Assembly (NCBI GenBank): GCA_951230915.1
Contig: OX579638.1
Span: 10,310,696-10,374,695, forward strand
Length of the DNA: 64,000 nt
Direction: 5' to 3'
Source: Antitrichia curtipendula
Taxonomy: Eukaryota > Streptophyta > Bryopsida > Hypnales > Leucodontaceae
In this document: piece after piece, positions 49,881-59,286 of the stretch
How positions within the stretch are numbered: the first letter of the stretch is position 1
Layout: every line of letters starts with the position of its first letter
Made by a program: the position numbers and the translations under genes
The notes under the pieces: model-generated
Told to the model about the DNA's origin: nothing
Database searches by the model: none
What the model saw: the letters and a program-made list of their open reading frames with translations, nothing else

Positions 49881-50289
49881 TCATTTGCGAAGAGGATTGC
49901 TTAGCTCGTAGATTTTAGAACTTCCAGTTCTGGTGTCACTCAAGGCCTCAAGGGATCCTTGGATTCTCAAATTCGAACTATCTGCCTTCATGTACAACAG
50001 CTATCTTGAGGCTCTTGAAAAAGACTATCTGAATCCTAAAGCGCCGTTGCAAAGTGCGACTTTCACTACTCAGCCTCGACTGTAGAAATCGGGTCTTAGG
50101 ATCTTAGGGTTGGTTGGTGAGGCTGACGCTTTTGGTGTCTCGCCATGTCCTCTTGCTACCAGTGCTGCCAGTATCTGCTGCAGGGTTCTTGTAAGGGATG
50201 GAGAATCTTAGAGATTGATACTTTCACAGTTCAATTTTCCCTGTCTACGTTCCACTTAAGTTTTGCTGAGTCTGAAGTCACTTGAAGTT

Positions 50290-50560
50290 GTTCATGTAGT
50301 CGCAAGTAGCAAATTGGTTGCATTGTAGTTGTAGTTGCAAGTTGGTTGCATTGCAGTGGCAAGTTGGTTGCATTGCAGTCGCAAGTTGGTTGCATTGTAG
50401 TCGCAAGTTGGTTGCATTGCAATCGCAAGTTGGTTGCATTGCAGTCGCAAGTTGGTTGCATTGTAGTTGTGACTTAGTTGCAAAATGGTTGACCCTGAGT
50501 TGTATATCACTAGTTGCAATGAAGTTGCAAATTAGTTGCAGTGTAGTTGCAGCTTAGATT
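50290..50560. repeat. GTTGCA array upstream of the TNPA-like gene
   Basis: Tandem 22-bp units such as GTCGCAAGTTGGTTGCATTG plus CA, just before the start codon at 50638. Orientation GTTGCA on the plus strand. Confidence 0.9.
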
Positions 50561-50637
50561 AATTTCAGTCACAAAGTCTGAGCAGTTGGTCATTCAATTT
50601 CAACGTTCTAACTGTTCATTCCTTTCAATAGAGTGAA

Positions 50638-53333
50638 ATGGACAGAAGAGCTTCAATAGCGGGGCAGAAGAAGACGAAAGAACGGCAAACTACTGGTTTG
50701 CCATTGGCCACTCGTAAGAGTGTAGAAGTTGTTAGCAAAGACACAGTACCTACCATTGTTCATGGAAGTTCTGAAGATATCACTTCTGAGTATGAGCACT
50801 CCAAACCAAGTGATTGTGACAGCAGCAAAGAAGGTGAGTCAAACACATTTTATGGAAATGAGTTTGCTTTACGGAAAGTCAAATTTTCAATGACTATAGT
50901 ATTTACTGTTTTATACATTTTGTGTCATTCTACTAATTTTGTTGTTTTTCTAGGGAATGAAGAGGACCTATTTGGAAAGGATACTGAAGAAGCATTGGGT
51001 AGCTGTCGAAAACGTCAAAGACGTCAGTCAGACAGCAGAGAGCGTTCAGCAAGGCGCAACAAATCCCAGAAATCTGAGAAGACTTCAGCAGAGAGAAGCG
51101 GGAGTGCCCGCAAACCGAACGAAGTCCACGTGAACTCAAACGGTGAAATCAGTACCTCTTCTGCCGGGAAGAGTGCGTGGGATCAAGGCATGAGGGCGTA
51201 TGCTCCCTTGGTACTTGATATGAGTGTCATCAACTGGAATGACCACAAACCTCAAACTTTGCAAAAACTCCGCACCATTTTGGACGAGGACTTTGAGTAT
51301 TTGGAGCACCCCCTTAACGGTAAGGGTTTCCGCATTGCAGTGCAAAGATTTTTGAAGGCGGAACGTCACCGGTTGAAGAAATTATTTGATTCAGGAGAAG
51401 ATGCTGAATGCCCAGTGCATATTTTTCCTGAGCAATGAAGGAAGGGAGGTGCCTACGTGAAGAAGTCTGAGCAGATGTCCAATATGAGAAAACAAGTGCA
51501 GAATCCCTCTAAGCACGGTAGACGAGGAAAGGCAGGCGATCTCATTGATGTGGTGAGCCTCTAATCGAAGAATTTTTGTAGTCTTGCATTTCAATCAATT
51601 TGTTACTGCTTTGTTCTATCTTTTCCAATCATTCTAACAACAGTGTGGCATTGTTGACGTTATATCAGTCAGGAAAAAGGGCAAGAAGTCCAGGACTCAC
51701 AGAACCATCAGGATCATCGGTAAGTTTTGGTAATTTGTTATTGGTCGCTGAAGTTGCAATTTTAAGATGAAGAAGTCATAGGAGTCCTGGAGACGCATGG
51801 AAGTTGTACGTGTAGTTGTAGAGTAGTCATCAGAAGCTCTTGCAACTAGTATGCAGCCGGTATGCAACTGGAATACAATTAGTATGCAACTGACATGTAA
51901 CTAACATGCAACTGGTATGCAACTAATATGCAACTGGTATGCAACTTAATTGCAACTGGTATGCAACTAATATGCAACTGACATGCAACTGAATTGCAAC
52001 TAGTATGCAACTTAATTGCAACTAATATGCAACTAATATGCAACTGGTATGCAACTAGTATGCAACTAGTATGCAACTAACATGCAACTGGTAGCCACGT
52101 TCACAACGTTGCGGCTCTTATATTATGCGTTTGCATTTGTCATGTCTAATCATTGTTCTTATGTGTGTCATAGGTGGTGACTTCAGGCTTGCAAGGAAAA
52201 TTAACCGCCATGGAAAGCAGATTACTGGATATGGAGAAGTTTAGGGTTGAAGTCCTAGCTAGTACAGATCGCAATACGAAGGCTGTGGAAGGGTTGCAAG
52301 AGACATTGTTGAAGTTTCTGCAGAAAGGAAACACTGTTGAAGGCACCCACGAAGTATTAACCAACCCTGTTGAAGACATCAAGGATTCCAGTGATCCATG
52401 GGATTTCGATGGATCCCCTACTTTAGAGCCTGTTGTTGACCTAGTGTGGAAATCAACTGCTCCTCCTGACCTGCAGGTTGAAGAACACAAGCGGGCATCT
52501 TCTGAAGACAACAACAAGAACAAGAAAGAGAGGGATCCAAAGGAGACAGATGGAGAGCAAGAGCAACCTCTTGGAGATCCACAAAAAAAAGATAGTGGAG
52601 AATGCGGTGGGAACAATGACACCTTCACACTTCAACCCGAAGTTCAAGGCACAGCTAATGCCACAACCAAACTTACAGAATTTTCTATGCAACTCCGGAG
52701 AGGGAAGGATCGAGAGATGAGGGAAAATAACGTAATATGTGTTTTACACTTTTCCAAGTTCTTATAAGTTTTTACATGCCTCTAATATGGAGCATAACTG
52801 TGGTATACAGGTGCAGCAGCCATTTGCCAAGAAGGAGATCTTAAGGAGGACAAAGCAACCTATTCAAAATCGGAAGGTGAAACCTCCACCAAAATTCAAA
52901 GTGAGTAACCTACATGTCTAATATCTTGCAAATGTCCTTGTTGACATTGTTTCCTTCACTCATCACAGACTTTGTTGAATAAATGTTATCCTTTACTCAT
53001 GAATGTTTTGGTTTTATGTGATGGCAGTTTGAGGTTGGACAACAAGTTTCACTTTTGAATCCATCAGCCCCAAAGCAAGTGGTGGCATCCGGAACAATTA
53101 CTGCTATTGGTGGTGGAGGTGGCCCACAGATGTATCATGGGTCCCAAATTTCAAAGGGATGGTACAGACTTGACATTGCACATGCACCAGGAGGGTTTGT
53201 TGATTTGATGCATCCAAATCCAGCTGGAGATGAATACAAGTTGAAAGATGTGGTGGGAAGTAGTACACTTTGGAATGAGCAATTTGTAGTCTTCATTGCC
53301 CGTGTTGCAGGCGAGATTCCTTCAGATTGCTAG
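50638..53333 (+). CDS. CACTA TNPA-like protein with one in-frame stop
   Basis: Six exons join in phase: 50638-50833, 50954-51552, 51644-51719, 52187-52731, 52811-52900, 53028-53333 (1812 nt, 603 codons plus stop). The N-terminal half is basic and Ser-rich with clusters such as KRQRRQSDSRERSARRNKSQ. Residues encoded by about 51230-51550 (QMSNMRKQVQNPSKHGRRG) resemble plant Transposase_24-type DNA-binding proteins. A coiled-coil-like segment follows at about 52190-52320. The last exon (FEVGQQVSLLNPSAPKQVVA, then GWYRLDIAHAP) resembles the Transposase_23/DUF8039-type C-terminal domain of En/Spm proteins. It should bind the TGCAACT arrays and assist TNP2. TGA at 51436-51438 interrupts the frame where relatives usually have Trp, so this copy may be inactive unless a different splice form is used. 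Confidence 0.82.
51840..52095. repeat. TGCAACT array in TNPA-like intron
   Basis: About twenty copies of ATGCAACT(G/A)GT spaced 11 bp (TATGCAACTAATATGCAACT), inside the intron 51720-52186. Confidence 0.92.
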
Positions 53334-53469
53334 GGGAAAGTTGGAGGCAAATGATCACCAATTCTATTTATCCTAATTGTGCAAGTAGTTTGTTCTTCCT
53401 ATAGTAGTCGTAGTGGATGCAGTTGTTTTGTAGAAAATCAACTTTGTTGATGCTTGTATAGGAGTAGTT

Positions 53470-54180
53470 AGAGTTGCAAGCCATAGCCAGACAGTTGCAC
53501 ATGAGTTGCATAGACCAGTTGTATATGATCTGCAGCACACTATATTTTATAGTTCATACAGCAAATCTGTTAGTTGTATTCAAGTCGACTATAAGTTGCA
53601 AGTAAGTTGCAAACCAGTTGCAAAGAAGTTGCTCATCAGTTGCAAACTAGTTGTATGCGTGTCGTTGTGCGTTGCATATTAGTTGCAAAATAGTTGCATA
53701 GAAGTTGATCGTAAGTTGCATATTAGTTGCAAAATAGTTGCATAGAAGTTGGCCATAAGTTGCACAGTAGTTGCAAAATAGTTGCATAGAAGTTGGCCAT
53801 AAGTTGCATATTAGTTGCAAAATAGTTGCATAGAAGTTGGCCATAAGTTGCACAGTAGTTGCAAAATAGTTGCATAGAAGTTGATTCTAAGTTGCATATT
53901 AGTTGCAAAATAGTTGCATAGAAGTTGGCCATAAGTTGCACAGTAGTTGCACAACAGTTGCATAGAAGTTGTTCCTAAGTTGCATATTAGTTGCAAAATA
54001 GTTGCATAGAAGTTGATCATAAGTCGCGTATTAGTTGCAAAATAGTTGCGCAGAAGTTGGTCATAAGTTGTACAGTAGTTGTACAACAGTTGCATATAAG
54101 TTGCACAGTAGTTGCACAACAGTTGAACATAAGTTGCACAGTAGTTGCACAACAGTTGCATATAAGTTGCAAATTAGCAT
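53470..54180. repeat. Right subterminal AGTTGCA array of CACTA
   Basis: Dense AGTTGCA motifs. From about 53690 to 54060 they form a higher-order 44-bp unit containing AAGTTGCATATTAGTTGCAA followed by AATAGTTGCATAGAAGTTG. The plus-strand orientation is inverted relative to the left subterminal array. Confidence 0.92.
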
Positions 54181-54640
54181 TCTGTGACCAACGATGCGGC
54201 GTGAAATGAAGGTCGATCCTAGATTTTTGAAATCTACAACATCCCTACATATCTGAAATCTATAAATTTCCTATATTTTGTAAATCACATGGTCTGAAAT
54301 CTAAATTTGTCATAGATTTTTGAAATCTACGAATGTTGTAGATCTCTATAATCTATACTAGTTGTAGATGTCACTTTGTATATGAAGTTGAACATATTCC
54401 TCAATATCCCGCGCAAATAATACCACGTAGGAAACCACGTAGGAAGAATTCATCGATCATCGTCCTCTGGCAATCCAAAAATGTGACGATTTATGCAACT
54501 ACGATGCAACTGAAAAAGTGTCCGGTTGAACTACGGGCTCATCCATCCCTCTATCACTATCACCCAGTTGCACCGCAGTTGCATAAACCCATTCGCGACT
54601 AAAAACGTAGTTGCATTGTAGTTGGCAAACTCCCCCGTTT
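54181..54640. other. CACTA right-terminal spacer
   Basis: A block at 54215-54390 rich in GAAATCTA/TAGATTT resembles the interior of the MITEs at 55998 and 56921. A few TGCAACT motifs in both orientations follow just before the terminal repeat. Confidence 0.5.
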
Positions 54641-54650
54641 TCTTCTAGTG

Positions 54651-54923
54651 AATCTCACAATCACCTCCCTCAACAACCCTCTCTTCTATTCTTTCACCAT
54701 TTGCTTCTTGACTCTCTTTTCTTCTATTTTCTCTAACTTGAGCTGAAAAGGGTTGAAATGCTCCATAAGAAATTAGAGCCAAAAAAATTTCCGACCCCAT
54801 CAAAGGTGTTTGGTTGCAAAAGAAAGGGTTTTGAGAGAAATTGTCCATTTTCTCTACTTGCAAAAAAATCAGAGAGCTAACAAACAACAAAGAGCTGCAA
54901 AAAAATTGAGAGATTTCTATCAA
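54651..54923 (-). pseudogene. N-terminal coding part of the split Myb-like gene
   Basis: The minus-strand frame from ATG 54923, or a later ATG near 54850, ends in charged sequence RKESQEANGERIEERVVEGG. It reaches the CACTA right border at 54650. Removing the CACTA element and one AAT copy makes the codon junction in frame with the basic segment at 40397-40330. Assignment rests on this frame continuity and position, not on similarity. Confidence 0.5.
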
Positions 54924-55287
54924 GAAACACGAGAGAAAGAGAGCAAAGAAGAAGGTGCATCCTACTTGCTGCCTTGCAAAAATAGTCCGCCAAGATCTAA
55001 CGGCTGAGATTTCCTTAGTTTTTTATTTTATTTTATTTTATTTTTTCAAAATTTGACGGCCTCTTGATCAGAGTTTGGATTCCCATTTTTGCTCGACCCA
55101 AACTCAGGTTAAGAGTTCGTCGATATGGAGTAAATTTTTTGACATATTGTTAGTTTTGAGGGCAATGGCCTTTGGATTGTGCCTCCTAGTGTGAAGGCTC
55201 AAGAGGCCGAATTCTTAGGTTTCTGAAATTTGATTGGTGGAAATCGATGGACTCTCGACCTTGTGCCGTATTGTAAAGTGGCCCTAA

Positions 55288-55997
55288 GATGATAGAAAGA
55301 AAAAATATTTTGCTATATTAATTTAACTTTTCTTTATACAATTTTTATTTGTCCATAGGACCCCACATTGATGCTACTGCACTACAATTAGGGTTTTCAG
55401 ACTCTGAAGCAAAGGTGATGCCAGTGTTTGGAATTTTTTGGAGCTCCCCTGCTTGATTTCCTTCTTCCATGGAAATGGATTGTTTTCATTTTTTTTCAAT
55501 GGACACCAATTGTATCCTCTCATGTGCAAATTCTATCGGTTAATTTTCTGCAATATCAACTCCTCCTTGGCCAATTTTCTCCAAACTCAAATTGACATCA
55601 GCTGAAAAGCCAATTTTAAATTGAAAGTACTATTAAATATTGCATCCTTGGTTTACTTGTAAGGTACTTTCCACATTGTCTAAGATTTTGTAGCATGTTT
55701 AGTCATGGTTAGCATTCACATTTCAATTTGGTCAATGAATGTCAAGGATTTGCATTGTGAAACCTAACTAATGTTGCTTCTAGAGCTGCTCTTCACAATT
55801 TTTGATTGTTCAAATTTTTCTTCTTTTTTTTAATTTTTTTCTTCTGTATTTGTTGAGCTGATCAATTTCTTAATGTTTTTCTCCAATTCATACAAAGATT
55901 GGAGCCTTTCATTAGACTCTATATGGTTCTCTTTGAATTTTGCATCTTCATTTACAACCCTTAGAATGATGTTTAGATTTAGATGAAGGCAAAGATG
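55288..55997. other. Non-coding spacer right of Harbinger
   Basis: No gene, RNA or clear repeat recognised. Confidence 0.4.
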
Positions 55998-56263
55998 GGG
56001 AATTTCCTTAAAATGGCGATATTCCATGTGCCATTTTCAAACCTCTGGTGTGAACCGTAAAGGTGATATCTAAAACATATATAGATTTCAAAAATCTAGG
56101 ACTAATAAAGATTTCAGACCACATAGTCTAAAATGTGAAAGTGGCGTATATGATAGATGTAAACTTCAGCCATTTAGGAGAGTGCTGAACATTTTAGACT
56201 GCTCAGTCTAAACTATAAAAATTGTCATAGTTAAGGAATTTCGCCATTTTAAACGAAATTGCC
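55998..56263. mobile_element. MITE with AATGGCG ends, copy 1
   Basis: The left end GGGAATTTCCTTAAAATGGC and the reversed right end GGCAATTTCGTTTAAAATGG are inverted repeats. The interior carries several TCTAAA/TTTAGA motifs. Confidence 0.72.
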
Positions 56264-56920
56264 TAGGAGGCTGTCCTTACCACATTGGATGAGATTTCTT
56301 TGCATATTCATGGTCTAAATACTCATGCTCAATACGGTCAATGCATGTAAAGGGCTTGTGTTCAAAGCTTTAATGTGGCCTTTTTGCTCTCTGCAATTTT
56401 TTATTGTCAAAATTTTGCTTTGCTTTTTTTGAAATTTCTTCTTCCTTTATTGTTGAGCAAGGTCATTTCTTTACGTTTTGCTCCTCATGATTGTCAATTT
56501 TGTATGAGTTAAGCAATTTAGGGCAATGCATCAAAATGAAGACTATTGTAAAGTTTTATTCTTATCTATCTTTAGCTTCTAGGGCCAAGCCTTCCTTCCC
56601 CTATGTCAATCTCAACCCTCCCAAATTGATACTTTCTCTATCTCATCCCAATATCTCATCCCATTTGGATATTAATCACTAATTATTATGTCATGACAAC
56701 TAAAATTTGCCAAGTGTTAAACTGAAAGGAGGCGGTTAAAGTATCCTTCATTTTGGGGACACCAGTTAATTTCTAGTTCTACCAAATTTTTTCGGTTCTT
56801 GCTACATCCTTTGTTTTCAAAATGCAACTGAATTTTTTTCCAATTCTGTGTAAACTAGTATCCGGATTTTCCCGACCATTTGATGTTTGCAGTATGTTGG
56901 TCACAAGTTGTACCTCAATG
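56264..56920. other. Spacer between two related MITEs
   Basis: AT-rich; nothing recognised. Confidence 0.4.
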
Positions 56921-57216
56921 GGTAATTTTGTTAAAATGGCGGCATCCCGCTATTTTGGCAGTTTTTATAATTCAGACTATGCGGTTTGAATTGTAAAATT
57001 GTCCTAAAGTAGATGTTTGAAATTTATAAGTTTCCTAGATGCCACGATTACAAGTCAGACCATGTGATCTGAAATCTATAGTGGTTCTAGATTTCTGAAA
57101 GTTGTGAGAGTTCAATATTCTTAATATCTATACCTATCCTAGATGGCACTTTCATAGTTCAGAGCGGGCGGTCTGAAAATGGCACATGAAATACCGCCAT
57201 TTTAACAAAAAAATTC
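56921..57216. mobile_element. MITE with AATGGCG ends, copy 2
   Basis: The left end GGTAATTTTGTTAAAATGGC and the reversed right end GAATTTTTTTGTTAAAATGG are inverted. The interior shares blocks such as CAGACCATGTGATCTGAAAT with copy 1 and with CACTA 54215-54390. Confidence 0.72.
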
Positions 57217-57358
57217 AATTCATCAATTTGTTGTTTGAGAATTGAACTCCGGAATGGATCATTTCACTCTCCATTCACAAGCAACAGTCGAAAATCATTC
57301 ACCAGACACTCGTAGAAAACATGTCCCAGACATCATTGATTTGGACATTTTTGTGTTG

Positions 57359-57589
57359 AATGCCATATTTAACCACTTTTGAACTTTTGAAAGTCTAGAA
57401 TTAATAATGGTCATTGGGAGATCCCACAATGGTCATCAAGAGATAATCTAAAACATCGAGAGATCTATACAAACATTGGGAGATCTATACAAACATTGAA
57501 AGATCTCACAATGTTATTATCCCGAGATCTTTGGATGCTTAGTCCAGAATTCATTGAATAGTCCAAAAATAGTTAAATGTGGCATTTGA
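57359..57589. mobile_element. Small foldback MITE
   Basis: AATGCCATATTTAACCACTT on the left pairs with AATGCCACATTTAACTATTT (reverse complement of the right end). The interior repeats GGGAGATCTATACAAACATT in tandem. Confidence 0.75.
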
Positions 57590-59286
57590 TATGGACGCAG
57601 ACTGTTTGTCACTTTGGACGCGGTGATTCCTACGCATTTTGTGCTGGTGATTTGCTTTGCCTTGCCAGGTTTTTAGGGTTCCCAGGTTTGCTCCAGCTCA
57701 CAAGGTTCCTCCAATCCTGCTGGTTTTCTTAGGAGGGATTGTCCCCGGCGTTCTTCCAGATTGGCCACCATGGGATGTAAATTGCAAGTTCAGGGAGCGC
57801 CTGGACACTCAGGTGCGTGCTTATCAAGCGGAGGATGCCCCAATTGGAGTAAGTTGCTCCAATTGCATGTGTTTTTCAGCACTTTTGAGTGGATCATAAT
57901 TATGGGCCGGGATGTTTTTTTGTTCAATTCTAATTGACCAGGACATGCAAAATCTCCACAGCTCCTGGTGATATAAGTTCGACCTTGTCTGACTTGTATT
58001 TTACACCGAATGATCAATCAAATCGGTCATTGTAAAACTGTGCAGTGCAGGCCGAGCAAACACCAAGTCTCCGACTTGAGAAGACTATATTCAGTGGAAT
58101 CATTCAAAATTTTCCCATTCAATTTCGTTGAGTATGCACCAATTTTGACTTGTCTGAATGTTCTGGTCTTGTGGGGTGTGGCAAATCTGTACATTTGCAT
58201 TCCCATTGTGGTGAACACATTGAAATTGGGTCTCCTAATCGAGGGAGACCATAGCGCCTTAGCTGCGAACCAGAAAAAGCGTTTGTGGGAAGGTTCCATG
58301 GATTAAAGACATCACGCCTTGGAAGCTGGTTTATATGAACACATTTCTGAACATTGTGAATTTTAGATTTGCAATCCCACAATGAGGATGAATATGTGCA
58401 CGTTCAGAAGTCAAGTTCAGTTTTAAATGGTAAAGATGAAGATGGAAGCATCTTCTCATCGTCTTGCAGGATATAGCACTTGCAATTCAAGTTAAACAAT
58501 ACAATTCTGGCTACAGTAGTAATCTAAGCATTATCTGCGAGACGAATGTGGTAGAAGAACTCTACCAGCAGAAGAAATATGAAGCAGCTTGAGAATGGGT
58601 CGTGTAAAGCAATTGTGATCGTGCAATTCACACATTGTTGATCAGCTACTAGAATTCACCCGTACAGCAATGTTTGTAACAATGTTCGAACCTTACTGAT
58701 AACACTCAAAAATATGATTCTGAAGTTGACATTCAGCGTTGCTCAAGCATGTTCGAAAACATTGCATGCATGTTGCTCTGAACTTTGCTGAAAAACGTTG
58801 CTGTGAACATAGTTTCTTAGTTTGTTTGTTGTTTTGAATCAAGCACTTAAGCAGACTGACTTTTCAGTGTATTTTGCAAACTAGTGACATATTAGGGTTA
58901 GCAATTGATATATGGCCAACTTTGCTAGTGTCAACATTGGAACAATATGATCGTAGCTGGTCTCAAGGTTCACTCACTAGTACTTGCCGGAGAGACCAAG
59001 TCTTTACACCCTAACCTCTTTAATTTGACTGCAGGCCTGGGTCTCCGAGACCCCGACCCCCCTCCCCCATATGAATATATTCATTTGAAAACTAAATGTG
59101 TGACATGTGTGCAGGGTATTCCAAAATGCCAGTTACAAGAAGTTCATATTAAATAGGTCTGAGTGTATTAATACAGTGCTTAAATAATTATGAAATGACT
59201 ACAGCTTGAATGTGCACAGCCGGAGAGTGCTGATCGAGATTGAGAGAAAATCCATCACGTGCATGCATCCCCCCCAATCGATCGAT
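57590..59286. other. Region 3' of the GIF gene
   Basis: No gene could be supported. An open frame at 57657-57899 (plus) has no recognisable domain. The right part probably includes the GIF 3' UTR. Confidence 0.4.

Larger units (their letters stand above)
45912..50637. promoter_or_regulatory. Divergent 5' region between the two CACTA genes
   Basis: This 4.7-kb stretch separates the starts of the minus-strand TNP2 gene and the plus-strand TNPA-like gene, so it should hold both promoters and 5' leaders. Telo-box-like AAACCCTAA/TTTAGGGTT motifs occur repeatedly (near 46129, 47236, 47289, 47328, 47800, 47856, 47885, 49447). In plants such boxes mark promoters of genes active in dividing cells. 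Two tandem modules (about 46840-47400 and 47425-47960) and a diverged third (about 49905-50130) carry them. No canonical TATA box was assigned. Open frames here look accidental, but see 49052. Confidence 0.6.
40398..54650. mobile_element. CACTA (En/Spm) transposon, 14,253 bp, near-complete
   Basis: AAT is duplicated at 40395-40397 and 54651-54653. The left end CACTAGAAGGAAAAGGGGGG and the reversed right end CACTAGAAGAAAACGGGGGA form the terminal inverted repeat. It encodes a TNP2-type transposase (minus, 41467-45911) and a TNPA-like protein (plus, 50638-53333), divergently arranged. Both ends carry subterminal TGCAACT arrays. Intact ends, a perfect target duplication and mostly open transposase suggest a young insertion. 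A nonsense codon in the TNPA-like gene and a possible frameshift at the TNP2 N-terminus argue against full autonomy of this copy. Confidence 0.96.
37654..55284. mobile_element. PIF/Harbinger element, split by a CACTA insertion
   Basis: TAA is duplicated at 37651-37653 and 55285-55287. The left end GGGCCGCTTCACACTATGGC and the reversed right end GGGCCACTTTACAATACGGC match imperfectly, and both then share GAGAGTCCAT. Subterminal inverted copies of the end (CATAGTGTGAAGCC near 37775; CTAGTGTGAAGGCTC near 55187) occur on both sides. Without the CACTA insertion and one AAT copy the element is about 3.4 kb, normal for Harbinger. It encodes a DDE transposase on the plus strand and a Myb/SANT-like protein on the minus strand, converging near 39366. 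Both genes are disrupted, so the element is probably dead. Confidence 0.9.

Noticed and set aside
50231..50557. Repetitive Cys/Asn or Cys/Val-rich open frames on both strands
   Set aside because: Shadows of the 22-bp GTTGCA array.
41467..53333. Treating TNP2 and TNPA-like frames as host genes
   Set aside because: They lie inside a CACTA element with intact ends and a target duplication and carry transposase-family motifs.
53647..54161. Minus-strand open frames of Met-Gln-Leu-rich repeats
   Set aside because: They are translations of the AGTTGCA satellite-like array and have no start context, splice support or domain.
58010..58382. Overlapping frames of 87-98 codons on both strands
   Set aside because: No domain, no splice continuity, and mutual overlap; chance frames are likely.
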